Source of the DNA: Trichomonas vaginalis G3
Lineage: Eukaryota > Parabasalia > Trichomonadida > Trichomonadidae
Assembly (NCBI RefSeq): GCF_026262505.1
Contig: NC_067208.1
Coordinates: 62,001-126,000 of the forward strand
Direction: 5' to 3'
DNA length: 64,000 nt
Below, piece after piece: positions 20,802-30,984 of this stretch. Position 1 is the stretch's first letter; each line of letters opens with the position of its first letter. The notes below the pieces were generated by a model that saw nothing but the letters and a program-made list of their open reading frames with translations, had not been told where the DNA came from and ran no database searches. A program made the translations under genes and the position numbers.

Positions 20802-20941
20802 CGACTCATATTTTCTGAAAACACTAAAATTTATAACATGAATGAATTTCTTATTCGTTGAATTTATGAATTCTTGAGGTAATCTTATTCTAGTTTATCA
20901 CTGGAAAATAACGCTTTACCATATTTTTAATCGTAATAAAA

Positions 20942-21629
20942 ATGTCAATTATCAATATTATTTCGAATAATAACTGTGAATTAAATTTAACAGTTAGTGG
21001 AATTTATAATGTTACTCTCGTTTCTGTGAGTGGTAAATTTAATCCCATTCTTTTAGACCCTTCAGATTATATATCATTTATTAAAGATGACCTTGAAAAA
21101 ACGTATGATATGTATATAAATAATGTGATACGAAATGGGATATTAACACGATTTTAAGTTATTTAAATGAATCATTTATCGTATGGTATGAAGAAAATTT
21201 TAAATCAAAACCTGATAAACTTTTTGAACTTGATGAAATAAATAACCTTATTAAATTTCCGCTGAAAATTAAATTTTGTACTCCTCATTTCGTTCATTGT
21301 TGGGGATATTAAATTTTGAAAAAGATGTTGGGGATGTTTTGTATTCTGACACTGGTTCCAATTTCATTTTAATCAAATGTGATAAAGTTAATACCCCAAT
21401 GAGATTTTCACATCAAACATTAGACCCTAACTCTTACCCATCAATACAAAACATTTTATCCATCAACTTAAACACATTTTCTTTATCATATCCGTTTCAA
21501 TTATCCGGGAATTCATTTATTCTTCATTCAAAAGATTTATCAAATATTAAATTTAGAATAACTGACCTATTTGATTGTGATTTAGAATTTATGAATGAAA
21601 TATTATGGCAATTTCAAATAGAAAAATAG
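20942..21629 (+). pseudogene. Beta-rich structural-type gene before the fibre (element B)
   Basis: Beta-rich sequence (LNLTVSGIYNVTLVSVSGKF; LSYPFQLSGNSFILHSKDLS). By position it matches the jelly-roll-like gene at 31270-31966 of element C, directly before the fibre. A penton- or fibre-base role is an inference. It looks interrupted about once. Confidence 0.45.
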
Positions 21630-21671
21630 CTGATGAGATAACAGATTAAATATATTTTTAAATCATAATAA

Positions 21672-22815
21672 ATGATTAAACAACAGCAACTTAAGGCACA
21701 AAGCACCCAGGTCCCTCAGACCATTACATACGCCATATATGCATATAATTCAAAGACGGCAGAACAAACGCAAAGGTTGAAATATGGAGATTTGGAGATA
21801 GTATTGAAAAATGATCGAATTCGTTTGCAAAGGTGGTGCAGTGATATCAAATATAAAAGAAATTTTATTTATGAATTCAAAAATTAAAGGAATAACGGAT
21901 GATATAACATCAATTCCACCAGAAGAACAAAGATATTACGCATTAAATGCATTTCCTAAAGTTTTGAAGATTGGAAGATTTAATTTAAATGAGGAATTCA
22001 TAAAAGGTTTCCTAAATGACATAATGAAGAAAGCAGATAAGGAATATGTGGCTAGTGAGTTAATGAAGAAAGCAGATAAGGAATATGTGGCTAGTGAGTT
22101 AATGAAGAAAGCAGATAAGGAATATGTGGCTAGTGAGTTAATGAAGAAGGCAAATAAGGATTGTGTGGCTAGTGAGTTAATGAAGAAAGCAGATAAGGAA
22201 TATGTTAATGAAAAAGATAATGAAATTAAAGAAAGGGTTGAAAGGTATCACGAATGGACATCAAATATTTTAAAATCTAAAGCTGATACAGGATGGGTTT
22301 CAGGATGTTTAGACCTTAAAGCAGATAAGGAATATGTCAACAGTGAGTTAATGAAGAAGGCAAATAAGGATTGTGTGGCTAGTGAGTTAATGAAGAAAGC
22401 AGATAAGGAATATGTTAATGAAAAAGATAATGAAGTTAAAGAAAGGGTTGAAAGGTATCACGAATGGACATCAAATATTTTAAAATCTAAAGCTGATACA
22501 GGATGGGTTTCAGGATGTTTAGACCTTAAAGCAGATAAGGAATATGTCAACAGTGAGTTAATGAAGAAGGCAAATAAGGAATATGTGGATGAAATATACC
22601 AAAGTTTGATAGGAACAACTAAAAATATTGAAACTATTGTTGGTGACTTTTCTGTCAATGAAGAAAATAAATATTTTAGATGGCAGTTTGTACAGTCCTT
22701 AAGAAATGGTATACGGTATAAACTCATTCCGAAAAATAACAATGAAATGTATGTAAGCTATATAAAGAATAATGGTACACAAGTTAAAGTTCCATTAGAC
22801 AAAACTGTTACTTAA
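21672..22815 (+). pseudogene. Trimeric-type fibre shaft with 15-residue repeats (element B)
   Basis: The shaft has many copies of a KADKEYVxSELMK repeat plus two longer repeats (ERVEYHE-like, ILKSKADTGWVSGCLDLKAD), strongly predicted coiled coil. The DNA repeats are nearly identical, so copy number probably changes by slippage. ADK..YV..EL units are typical of phage tail-fibre shafts. It would project from the virion and bind a receptor together with the tip encoded next. It looks interrupted about once. Confidence 0.7.
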
Positions 22816-22859
22816 ACTTATATGGAGACGAACAAAAGAAATATTTAAGAGTTTATGAA

Positions 22860-23621
22860 ATGACAGATATGACATTGCCTCGCACAGCTCCAGTACCATA
22901 TTATTATGACTATGGAGATGATGTCAGAACACCACATGTAGATGAACAAAAGTTAACATTATATTTAGATTATTATAGATATAAAAGATATAATGCAATA
23001 GAAAAAACGAGAATAGTATATTATTATACAGATGACAAAAATAAATTTTATAGTCAAGATTTTACCTACCCCGAAAACATAAGATTATATTATAAAAAAT
23101 ATTCCGACACAAACCAGAAGAAACCTGAAATAGTTGCACTATATTTTAAGTTCAAAAGAGACAATCCTATATTATCTCATATGTTTGATTTAATGAACCC
23201 AGTAGGTTCTATTTATACATCTATGGATGCAAGAGGTCCTCAAGTAATGTTTGGTGTTGGTGCATGGGAACAAATAGTCGACAGGTTTTTGTATTGTGCA
23301 AACTCTTCAAAGGAAATGGGTGGAAGTAAAACGATTTCAGGTGAAAATTTACCTGCACACAGTCACTAGATAAGCATAGATTTAAGCACATCTCAAGCGG
23401 GTTGGCATAAGCATAGATATTGGGATTGGTCAGGAATGACAAAAGGTAAAGGATATGATGTTAAAGATGACGTTAAGTTTGCTATAAATTGTTACTGGGA
23501 TGACACTCAGGGAGAAGGAAACCATACACATTTCGTTTCAGGATATACACAAACAACGGGACAAAGTAAAGAATACATGCCACCTTACATGACAGTTTAC
23601 GCATGGTATAGAGTTCAATGA
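22860..23621 (+). pseudogene. Phage-like fibre tip with His motifs (element B)
   Basis: NPVGSIYTSMDARGPQVMFG, then MGGSKTISGENLPAHSH, then GNHTHFVSGYTQTTGQ and YMPPYMTVYAWYRVQ. This is the pattern of phage tail-collar and fibre-tip proteins, where H-x-H pairs bind metal in the trimer. Element C has a close counterpart at 34274-35050. Likely receptor-binding. It looks interrupted about once. Confidence 0.75.
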
Positions 23622-23671
23622 ATCATTTATTTTTATCATAAATTTACACCAAAAATAATTTTTATGTGAAG

Positions 23672-23687
23672 AGGTGAGATCTCACCT
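23672..23687. promoter_or_regulatory. Perfect palindrome AGGTGAGATCTCACCT
   Basis: A 16-bp perfect palindrome after the fibre tip gene, flanked by GTGAAG on the left and TTTCACCTG on the right. It belongs to the same GGTGA-type family as the block at 6517-6566. Element C uses GTTAGATCTAAC in comparable places. Confidence 0.7.
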
Positions 23688-23723
23688 TTTTTTTTCACCT
23701 GTTTTTTTTTCACAAGCGTTTTA

Positions 23724-24640
23724 CCAGGTCACCAGGTAATTTAACTTTTCTGAAAAAATGTGACAACATGACATTTTGACAACAACATAGGAGGATGGCA
23801 TTTATTCATTATTTTTGAAGAACTGATAGGGTCACCAGGTCACCAGGTCACCAGGTAATTTAACTTTTCTGAAAAAATGTGACAACATGACATTTTGACA
23901 ACAACATAGGAGGATGGCATTTATTCATTATTTTTGAAGAACTGATAGGGTCACCAGGTCACCAGGTCACCAGGTAATTTAACTTTTCTGAAAAAATGTG
24001 ACAACATGACATTTTGACAACAACATAGGAGGATGGCATTTATTCATTATTTTTGAAGAACTGATAGGGTCACCAGGTCACCAGGTCACCAGGTAATTTA
24101 ACTTTTCTGAAAAAATGTGACAACATGACATTTTGACAACAACATAGGAGGATGGCATTTATTCATTATTTTTGAAGAACTGATAGGGTCACCAGGTCAC
24201 CAGGTCACCAGGTAATTTAACTTTTCTGAAAAAATGTGACAACATGACATTTTGACAACAACATAGGAGGATGGCATTTATTCATTATTTTTGAAGAACT
24301 GATAGGGTCACCAGGTCACCAGGTCACCAGGTAATTTAACTTTTCTGAAAAAATGTGACAACATGACATTTTGACAACAACATAGGAGGATGGCATTTAT
24401 TCATTTTTTTGAAGAACTGATAGGGTCACCAGGTCACCAGGTCACCAGGTAATTTAACTTTTCTGAAAAAATGTGACAACATGACATTTTGACAACAACA
24501 TAGGAGGATGGCATTTATTCATTATTTTTGAAGAACTGATAGGGTCACCAGGTCACCAGGTCACCAGGTAATTTAACTTTTCTGAAAAAATGTGACAACA
24601 TGACATTTTGACAACAACATAGGAGGATGGCAAAAATAAA
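23724..24640. repeat. 119-bp tandem array, eight copies
   Basis: Period 119 bp (one copy 118), first and last copies partial. Each unit contains three GGTCACCA iterations and a TGTGACAACATGACA stretch, and units are almost identical. The array separates the convergent fibre tip gene and the primase-helicase gene of element B, which is a usual place for iterons or a replication origin in small DNA replicons. No coding potential. Confidence 0.97.
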
Positions 24641-24667
24641 TTCAAATCATACTTTATAAAGCATCAT

Positions 24668-26664
24668 TTACAGGTATTTCATCGTCAGTAAATGAATCAT
24701 CATTATCGTTTGGTTCAACTTGTTATATAATCCTTTCATTTCTTCTTTCAAAACATAATACCATGTCTGTTTACCATCTATTTTTCTTTGTTTCCTATCA
24801 CATTTATCCTTAATACTCATTTGGAAATTCTTGTCTTTCATGTCTGATGGTTTGCAGAATAGAGCATTTTTACACGTCATACCTACACACAATTCATCAT
24901 AATGTGTATTTATCCATACATCTAAAGGATTTGTTGATAATTCAATTAAATCTTGTTTGGCTTCAGTCATCGGAATGATTCGTACATTAAATGATGAAAG
25001 GTCATATTGCATAAAATACGTCAGTAAATTATCATAAAATTCCTTTGTGCATGAATTCATCAAATTCTTGAAATAATCAAATTGACCCTTAAATTTACCA
25101 TTAACTCTTAAAACTACATATCTTCTGTCTCCAACTTCAATTTTGACAGACGGTAAACGTTATTAGTTACGAAAATGAAATTGGCAACGTTTTGTGCTGT
25201 TCTTCTGGGTTGATTCTTTTCATTAATTCTTATCTCATTATCCGTTATAATTGATTTCAAAGCGTTGAAGTTTGCGAGTCTGTCTTCACCAACATTCTTG
25301 AGTTCATTAAGTACAAGAAACATTTTATTCTCAACTACTGAATTGAAATTACCCGTTAGCTCACTTATTTCGGTAATGTTTTTGCATGAATAACCGGCGA
25401 GAAGTTCAGAAATAATGTCTGTAAATCTGTTTTTACCTGTTCCCTGAAGTCCTTTCAAAATAATTGCTGTTTCATTCTTGATTCCAGGATGTTGAATCAT
25501 TGATGCAATCCAGCGAGAAGGTATTTATCACTTCTTCATTATTATCACAAATGACTTCTTTAATGAAATTCATAAACATCTCAATTTTTGAGTAATCAAG
25601 CTTTCGAGAATGTTGTATTTATAACCCTGAAACGTTGAGAAAACATCTGGGAATCAGATTTAAAGCAAACACCCTTAACTGTTAATGAAGACAATTGATT
25701 TAATAGTACATCCCATGCTGTTATTGTTTTACCTTCTTCTTTAAATAATTTAATCATTTTAAGTGACTCTTTCATGTTTGATTGAAGAATGAATGATATT
25801 TGATTCATTTTGTCGTGTATGTTGTAATCTTTCTGAATGAAATATTTGTTTCCACAATCTACAAAACGGATTACACGTGAAAATCCTCAATTACTTCAGA
25901 ACTGTTTTTATACTGATGATTTCAGCCTTGCGTCTAATATCTGTTATCAAAAACGAGTCATCAAGTTTGATATCGAATGTTATTTTTGGCTTACGTAATA
26001 AAGGTAAAACGTATTCATCATAATATTCCTTTTGATATAGTTTTAGAATCTTCACCAAAACAAATGGAGAAGTCATTAAATATGCATATCTATCACGTGC
26101 TTTTTCAAAATTACTTTTTGCATTTTCTGTTAAACTGCAGAAGTTATAAACGTTATCGTATGCTTCATTAATTAAATGATTAGGTAACGAATTAATAGCT
26201 TGAAACAGTGTGAATAATGTAACTTCTTTTTCTAAATTCATGTTTCCACCGTCATTATGTACTTCAAAATCACTGATGCCATCAACTATGCTCTGGGCAA
26301 GTTTATCGTCAATGTTTACATCTTTGTTTTCATTCATGATAGTCTTTATTTCTTCATTCTTCTGTTCAACTCTTACCTTAATATTCAAATCATTTAATAT
26401 ATCATTCACTGTTCTAGTTAATGTTGAATCATAACTTCCACGAATGAATGAGTATGTATTGATTGGTTCTGTTGCATTCTTGCGAACTCTTGAATCAGCC
26501 ATAACCACTAATGAACGCTTTGAATCATCCATTGACGTCATGATATCAATATCATAATCATTGCAGGAATAACATTTAATCATTCTGTTCGAAACTGCAT
26601 AGAAGAAATTAGTGTTGCAATAAATGTGAAGACCTCCTGAAGCGGTTTTAACGATAACATCTTT
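24668..26664 (-). pseudogene. Primase-SF3 helicase (element B), cut by element C
   Basis: The N-terminal side shows TASGGLHIYC and DIDIM followed by VVMADSRV, matching archaeo-eukaryotic primase (AEP) motifs. The C-terminal side shows the SF3 helicase P-loop GLQGTGKN, a hydrophobic Walker B strand (MFLVLNEL) and motif C FIFVTNN. This fusion replicates DNA in virophages and many plasmids. It replaces polymerase B here. The N-terminal part is missing at the junction with element C; the rest looks broken with about three or four breaks. Confidence 0.8.
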
Positions 26665-26856
26665 AGTTAGTATACAAGTCTTGGGTACTGTGGCACTGCG
26701 TTCCACCTTACCCAATACTTGTGAATTTGACACTTTACAAAACCGTTAACGTATATTTTACAACATGAACGCAAAAACTAATTTAACCTTAAATATTTAC
26801 AAAGCCGCCAACCACTTCACTAACGAACTCACTAATGTAAAAAATAAACGTTCTCA
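26665..26856. repeat. Left TIR of element C
   Basis: The tip AGTTAGTATACAAGTCTTGG folds back: ACAAGT (26674-26679) with ACTTGT (26717-26722), TTGGGTA (26681-26687) with TACCCAA (26709-26715), and GTGG with CCAC inside. Further in lie repeated CACTAACGA and TTCACTAATG words. It pairs with 49016-49205. Confidence 0.9.
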
Positions 26857-26889
26857 CTATCGTTCTCACTAACGACTTCACTAATGTTC

Positions 26890-27174
26890 TCATAAATTTT
26901 CCTCAATATCTTCATCATCAGTGTTAACCCTATTGTAGTCATACTTGAAGCCATAAACTTTCTCTAACTTCTTAACGTACAATTTACATAACTTACCTTC
27001 GTCATCGTATGGTTTAATGATATAACTATTTCTATCTTTATAAACAGTCAATGAAAAGTCAACTGGTCTCGGATGTATTTGAAAGAACATGTTATGCTCA
27101 GGAAGGAAGAATAAATGTTTAAATGTATGTTTGTTATATGTTTTGATTTGTATGAGTTGCTTTTGTTCTGTCAT
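26890..27174 (-). CDS. Subterminal small protein, 94 aa
   Basis: MTEQKQLIQIKTYNKHTFKH start; I use the ATG at 27174, since the upstream in-frame TTG is unlikely to initiate. Distant relative of the 106-residue protein at 6668-6988 of element A (shared FKxLFFxP and FFQI). Last gene before the left TIR. The leader (27184-27300) recurs near the right TIR. It looks whole. Confidence 0.55.
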   Translation of the reverse strand: MTEQKQLIQIKTYNKHTFKHLFFLPEHNMFFQIHPRPVDFSLTVYKDRNSYIIKPYDDEGKLCKLYVKKLEKVYGFKYDYNRVNTDDEDIEENL

Positions 27175-27183
27175 TACATCCAA

Positions 27184-27345
27184 ATAAAATAAAAATAAAC
27201 TTAAAAATAAACTTAAAAATTAATGATATCACCACCCTCACACGTATGAAAACATAGCACAAAAATAAATTTAGGGTAGAAGGTTAGATCTAACCTCATT
27301 TCTAACCTCATTTCTAACCCTGTTGAATTCATTGCTTTATAACTC
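27184..27345. repeat. Subterminal inverted repeat, left copy
   Basis: It holds the promoter region of the subterminal gene plus the palindrome block and matches 48325-48500 in inverted orientation. At the right copy the leader opens only a 13-codon frame before a stop. So element C has a second inverted repeat inside its TIRs. Confidence 0.75.
27281..27296. promoter_or_regulatory. Perfect palindrome AGGTTAGATCTAACCT
   Basis: A 16-bp perfect palindrome followed by repeated TTTCTAACC words. It is the GTTAG-type member at the same site where element A has the GGTGA type. Other copies in element C: 36254-36267, 37365-37378 and 48377-48390. Confidence 0.7.
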
Positions 27346-27855
27346 TCTTCCTTGGTTTCTTTTTAGTTGCTTTCTTCACGTCTGTCTCCAACTTGACTGT
27401 CTTTCTTCTTCGTCCGTAATGATACCAGTTACTTCCACCAGTCAATGGGTCAAATGGTCTTTCGTAAGGATTTCCATACATTCCATAGGGACCATACGGA
27501 AGAACTACTGGTGGAGAAGAAACATTTTCTTTAGTTCCATCGAATCTATTTAAATGCATTGTTTCACCTTTCATCTGGTCATTAAAGTCTTTTGCGTGTT
27601 TTGCAAACCATCGTCCTTTCCTAAAGCATTTTCTGACTCAGTCGCAACCAAATTGGATGCTTTATTTATGAGCCCTATTTTATTTAATCTTAACTTCTTT
27701 GCAACCCAGCCTCCAATCTTCCCTTTATTTGCATCTAATGTCTTCGAAACCCTTCCTCCACTCATTTTATTTACTGCGTCATAAGCCCCAAGTGCTTTTG
27801 CTCCAAATGCTAATGCTTTTGTTCCCATTGCGCCTAAAGCTGTCCAAGCTACCAT
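27329..27855 (-). pseudogene. Putative minor virion protein (element C copy)
   Basis: Counterpart of the whole 175-residue protein at 5984-6511 of element A, with the same Ala/Gly-rich N-terminus and basic C-terminus. It looks broken about once. Adjacent genes on both sides are packed without spacers. Confidence 0.65.
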
Positions 27856-28053
27856 TTACACCATATTAAAATCATCTCTCTTCAATATTATCTCATAAAA
27901 GTTCTCGTTACTGGAGAAAGTCAATGAAACATAAACATTCTCATTCATAAACTTCTTTCTTATCTCATCTATACGCTTCAAAATGTCTGAACAATTGCTA
28001 ACATCTTCTACAACAGTTATTTCATCATGAATGACCTTCAAGAACAAGCTCAT
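27856..28053 (-). CDS. Small element protein, 65 aa
   Basis: Counterpart of the 74-residue protein at 5759-5983 of element A, lacking the nine-residue hairpin-encoded segment. MSLFLKVIHDEITVVEDVSN start. It abuts both neighbours. Function unknown; it looks whole. Confidence 0.6.
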   Translation of the reverse strand: MSLFLKVIHDEITVVEDVSNCSDILKRIDEIRKKFMNENVYVSLTFSSNENFYEIILKRDDFNMV

Positions 28054-28934
28054 TTAATATGCTATTAAAATCATCTCAATAATGAGTCCATCCTTTCCAT
28101 CTTTAGGTAGCACAACATCTTTCATTGAAGAAGGTTCGACAAGTCTTATGTTAAACTTACTGACAAAGTTTGTTATACTATAATGCTTCGGCGGCGAATA
28201 CATGTAGTTTGAAAGACATAATATAGATTCTTCAGCAAATTCACTTATACTGGATTTTATAACAATGTTCTCACGAGACCAAATACCACCAATTGACAAT
28301 CTTGTAAGCAATCCTGCTGAACCTTCTACTGTAAACGTCGATGGTAACATTCACGAAGGTCATCTATTGACATCTTTGAGTCACTGAATTTAAATATTTT
28401 CTTAAAGCAATCGTCATTATCTAACCATGCAATAGCTTTGAAGTTTTCATTCGAATATACATCTGCTTCATTAAATGTAAAACCTGACTTCTTTGCAGAG
28501 ACGACTTTAAAATCTATTGCATTTGTTTCAAAATTATATACTATGGTAACTTCTGAAGGTAATGGATGTCCTTCCGCAGTCAGTTGTTCTCTCACTACCG
28601 TTTGAAGCTTTGTGTTAAAAACTTTCATGTCATCTCCTGTGTCTAGGTTCACATACACAGCAATAGGAAAACTATCTTGCTTCTTTGTTTCATCATTATA
28701 CCTCAAAACATTAAAGTTCTTCAATAATATTGTTCTTCCTGCTGGAATACTTCTAACTTGTCTTATTTCAATAGCTTTCTCACCTCCTACATACTCTACC
28801 CAGTGTCTTGGATATTCATAAGTATACTGACTTTCTTGAATTTTGGTAGGCTTCATCATAACGTGTTCATAGTATATCTTTATACTCTTGTCAGTTAGAC
28901 TCGGTGCTATGTTCTGAATATTTCTGACTTGCAT
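28054..28934 (-). pseudogene. Penton-like (minor capsid) protein, about 290 codons
   Basis: MQVRNIQNIAPSLTDKSIKI start. It shares with the intact protein at 44378-45235 the patterns Y/F-x-(Y/F)-P-x-x-W near residue 35, GIWxR, and DGKDxLxIE near the end. I infer a jelly-roll penton-type protein duplicated within the element. It looks interrupted about once, as does the element A copy. It runs divergently from the packaging ATPase. Confidence 0.6.
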
Positions 28935-28950
28935 TTTTAATGGAGATAAA

Positions 28951-29838
28951 ATGAAGCATTTAATACATGACGTAGATGAAGACATGAATGAAACTACAGA
29001 CAAACTTAACTCTTCTCTTATTCTTCCTTTCAGTAAGGACTATGAGTTCTGTTCAAATGGTGTGTATTTCTATTGTGGAAAGATGGGTTCAGGTAAGACA
29101 TTCAACCTCATTCGTCATATACTCATAACAGAGCGTTTAGGAAACGACTCTTACTATGACCAAATCATTATATCAGCAACTTCAGACTCTATGGATTCAA
29201 CAGCGAAAACATTTATGTCAAAAGTTCAAGCCTCTGTCGTTAAAGTTCCAGACAGTGAACTCATTGAATTTCTTCAACGTTACATTCGACGTAAGAGGAA
29301 ATATTATGCTATTGTAGAGTTCATACAGTCAGGAATGCAAAAGACTTCAGAAGAGATGGAAAGAATTATTGACAAACACCACTTACGTCAATACTCAGGA
29401 GTTTACGATATGAAACGACTGACAAACTACATTCTGTCAAAACTTTCAAAATACCCCTTCAAAAAGTATCCTTCAAACACTCTGCTCGTTTGTGACGACT
29501 TCGCCGGAAAAGGTTTAGTGTCAAAAGCAGACTCACCATTAGCTAACATCATAACTAAAGTCAGACATTACCACTTAACTGTAGCAATACTTATGCAAAC
29601 ATGGCGTTTCCTTGCTTTAAACATAAAACGTCTCATAACTGACTTCGTTATCTTTCAAGGTTTCTCACGCTATGATATTGAACTCATTTGGAAACAGTCA
29701 GGTATAACATTACCTTTTGAAGAAATTTGGGAAGCATATAAGTCTCTCATCTCTCCTCGTTCATACCTTGAGATTCATATCATGACTAATACCATTAAAG
29801 TCAAAAATATTCCATGGGAACGACCAACATTGTTTTAA
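28951..29838 (+). CDS. DNA-packaging ATPase, FtsK-HerA type
   Basis: 295 residues. P-loop GKMGSGKT at about 43-50, Walker B NTLLVCDDFAGKG at about 176-187, sensor-like VAILMQTWRFL near 211, and FVIFQGFSRYDIELIWKQ near 230. This is the A32-like ATPase of Polintons and adenovirus-like viruses that translocates DNA into the capsid. Transcribed divergently from the penton-like gene with a very short gap. It looks whole; the element A copy is broken. Confidence 0.88.
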   Translation: MKHLIHDVDEDMNETTDKLNSSLILPFSKDYEFCSNGVYFYCGKMGSGKTFNLIRHILITERLGNDSYYDQIIISATSDSMDSTAKTFMSKVQASVVKVPDSELIEFLQRYIRRKRKYYAIVEFIQSGMQKTSEEMERIIDKHHLRQYSGVYDMKRLTNYILSKLSKYPFKKYPSNTLLVCDDFAGKGLVSKADSPLANIITKVRHYHLTVAILMQTWRFLALNIKRLITDFVIFQGFSRYDIELIWKQSGITLPFEEIWEAYKSLISPRSYLEIHIMTNTIKVKNIPWERPTLF

Positions 29839-29841
29839 AGT

Positions 29842-30230
29842 TTAACCTTCAATTGACTGATGGTAAACAAATTCCATGCATCTCTGTCGCCATTTTCTGT
29901 TAATATTTTTGCTGTCATTCATATCATCCACTTCCCCATCCGTTAGCTTTTGAGGATATGTGTTAGAATAGCTGTTCTTAAATGAAGGCTTTTCACCTTT
30001 GAGAGCATAAACTCTATAACTTTCTGCATACTTTATGTTTGAACCTCCTGAGCCATCATTGACATAAATTTTTATAGGCTTCCACCCTTTGTTCATGTTC
30101 CTGCTTCTTCCCTTAGCTCTTTTGTTCAGTAGTTCTACATCTTTATACACAGCTCCTGTCTCAGTGAATTCAACAATATTTTCATTCGTTAGCTTTACAT
30201 TCAAACCCTTGTCGAGTATATTGTTCATTT
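29842..30230 (-). CDS. Element protein, 129 aa, unknown
   Basis: I use the ATG at 30230 (MNNILDKGLNVKLTNENIVE). The sequence contains GWKPIKIYVNDGSGGSNIKY. Convergent with the ATPase (3-base gap) and divergent from the gene at 30263. A further upstream in-frame start (30354) would overlap that gene and is less likely. Function unknown. Confidence 0.55.
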
Positions 30231-30262
30231 CATACATATAAAAGGTTTTTATTCTATATGAA

Positions 30263-30892
30263 ATGAGAAGCAAATCCATCTTAGCTGGTGCCGTTAATGT
30301 TCCAATTGAACCAACATCAAATGTTGACTCACGAACGACAAACAATATTGTCATAAAGAACTATAGTTCAGAGTGTTTGAAAGAAAAAGAACCAGAACTT
30401 AAGTCGGGAGGGCTCAAAGAGCCCATCTTGGCGCATGGCGCCGTGAATTTAAACTCAGCTTCAAACGCTAACGCTACATCAGATGTTAAGTTAGAGTATC
30501 CACCACTGGACCAAATTCTTTCAAGAGAAGCCAACGACAACCCTTACACAAATGTTCAAACAAATCCTTCAGATAACGTAGACCATTACCTTCTTCAGTT
30601 ATACCAAACAATTTTACTCAAAGACGATAAGAAGCTTTTGACAAATCTTATAAGCAAGAACCAAATAATTCTAACAAAGGAGGACCTTGAAAATGTTATC
30701 TCACGAATAACAGGGAAACAATGTGTCATTGACTATCTCGACCCTGAAATCGAATGCTGTGGTCAAACTCCACTATTCATGAAAATAGGTAACATCCGCA
30801 TCATTGAACACCAGGAACTACAGGAGTTGAGTTTAAGTATAAATATTCGAACGAGTATACAAAACTATCTACTTACTATAAGCTTTGCTTGA
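30263..30892 (+). CDS. Conserved element protein with CCG motif, 209 aa
   Basis: A TTTTTATTCTATATGAA leader precedes the ATG. Residues about 120-209 (LLTNLISKNQIILTKEDLEN, then IECCGQTPLFMKIGNIRI) match the element B gene at 19787-20451 in pattern and gene order. Residues about 45-60 (KSGGLKEPILAHGA) are encoded by a GC-rich double hairpin that element A lacks. Probably a virion or assembly protein by context. It looks whole. Confidence 0.6.
   Translation: MRSKSILAGAVNVPIEPTSNVDSRTTNNIVIKNYSSECLKEKEPELKSGGLKEPILAHGAVNLNSASNANATSDVKLEYPPLDQILSREANDNPYTNVQTNPSDNVDHYLLQLYQTILLKDDKKLLTNLISKNQIILTKEDLENVISRITGKQCVIDYLDPEIECCGQTPLFMKIGNIRIIEHQELQELSLSINIRTSIQNYLLTISFA
30395..30442. repeat. In-frame GC-rich double-hairpin insert
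   Basis: Where element A has 9 bases, element C has 48, a gain of 39 (13 codons). Core: GGGCTC...GAGCCC followed by ATCTTG and GGCGC...GCGCC. The same core with different loops lies at 30917-30984. Insertion keeps the frame. Confidence 0.8.
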
Positions 30893-30916
30893 AATATGTT
30901 TTAGTAAATTAAAGCA

Positions 30917-30984
30917 GTCAGGAGGGCTCTTTTGAGCCCATCTTGGCGCTTTTGCGCCGTCAGTCAAAAAAATTCAAGTTAGCA
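30917..30984. repeat. Intergenic GC-rich double-hairpin insert
   Basis: 68 bases present in C and absent from A at the matching site, possibly with a GCA duplication at the edges. Core GGGCTC-TTTT-GAGCCC, ATCTTG, GGCGC-TTTT-GCGCC. Same family as 30395-30442. Confidence 0.8.

Larger units (their letters stand above)
14491..26664. mobile_element. Element B: Maverick-like element with primase-helicase
   Basis: About 12 kb of virus-like genes: a capsid-like protein, packaging ATPase, small virion peptides, a coiled-coil fibre with phage-like tip, and a primase-SF3 helicase. The block from ATPase to fibre tip follows the same order as element C. No polymerase B or integrase is present. The right end is cut exactly by the left tip of element C at 26664/26665. 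Its own TIRs were not found. It looks broken, with about eight to ten breaks, and older than A and C. Confidence 0.8.
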
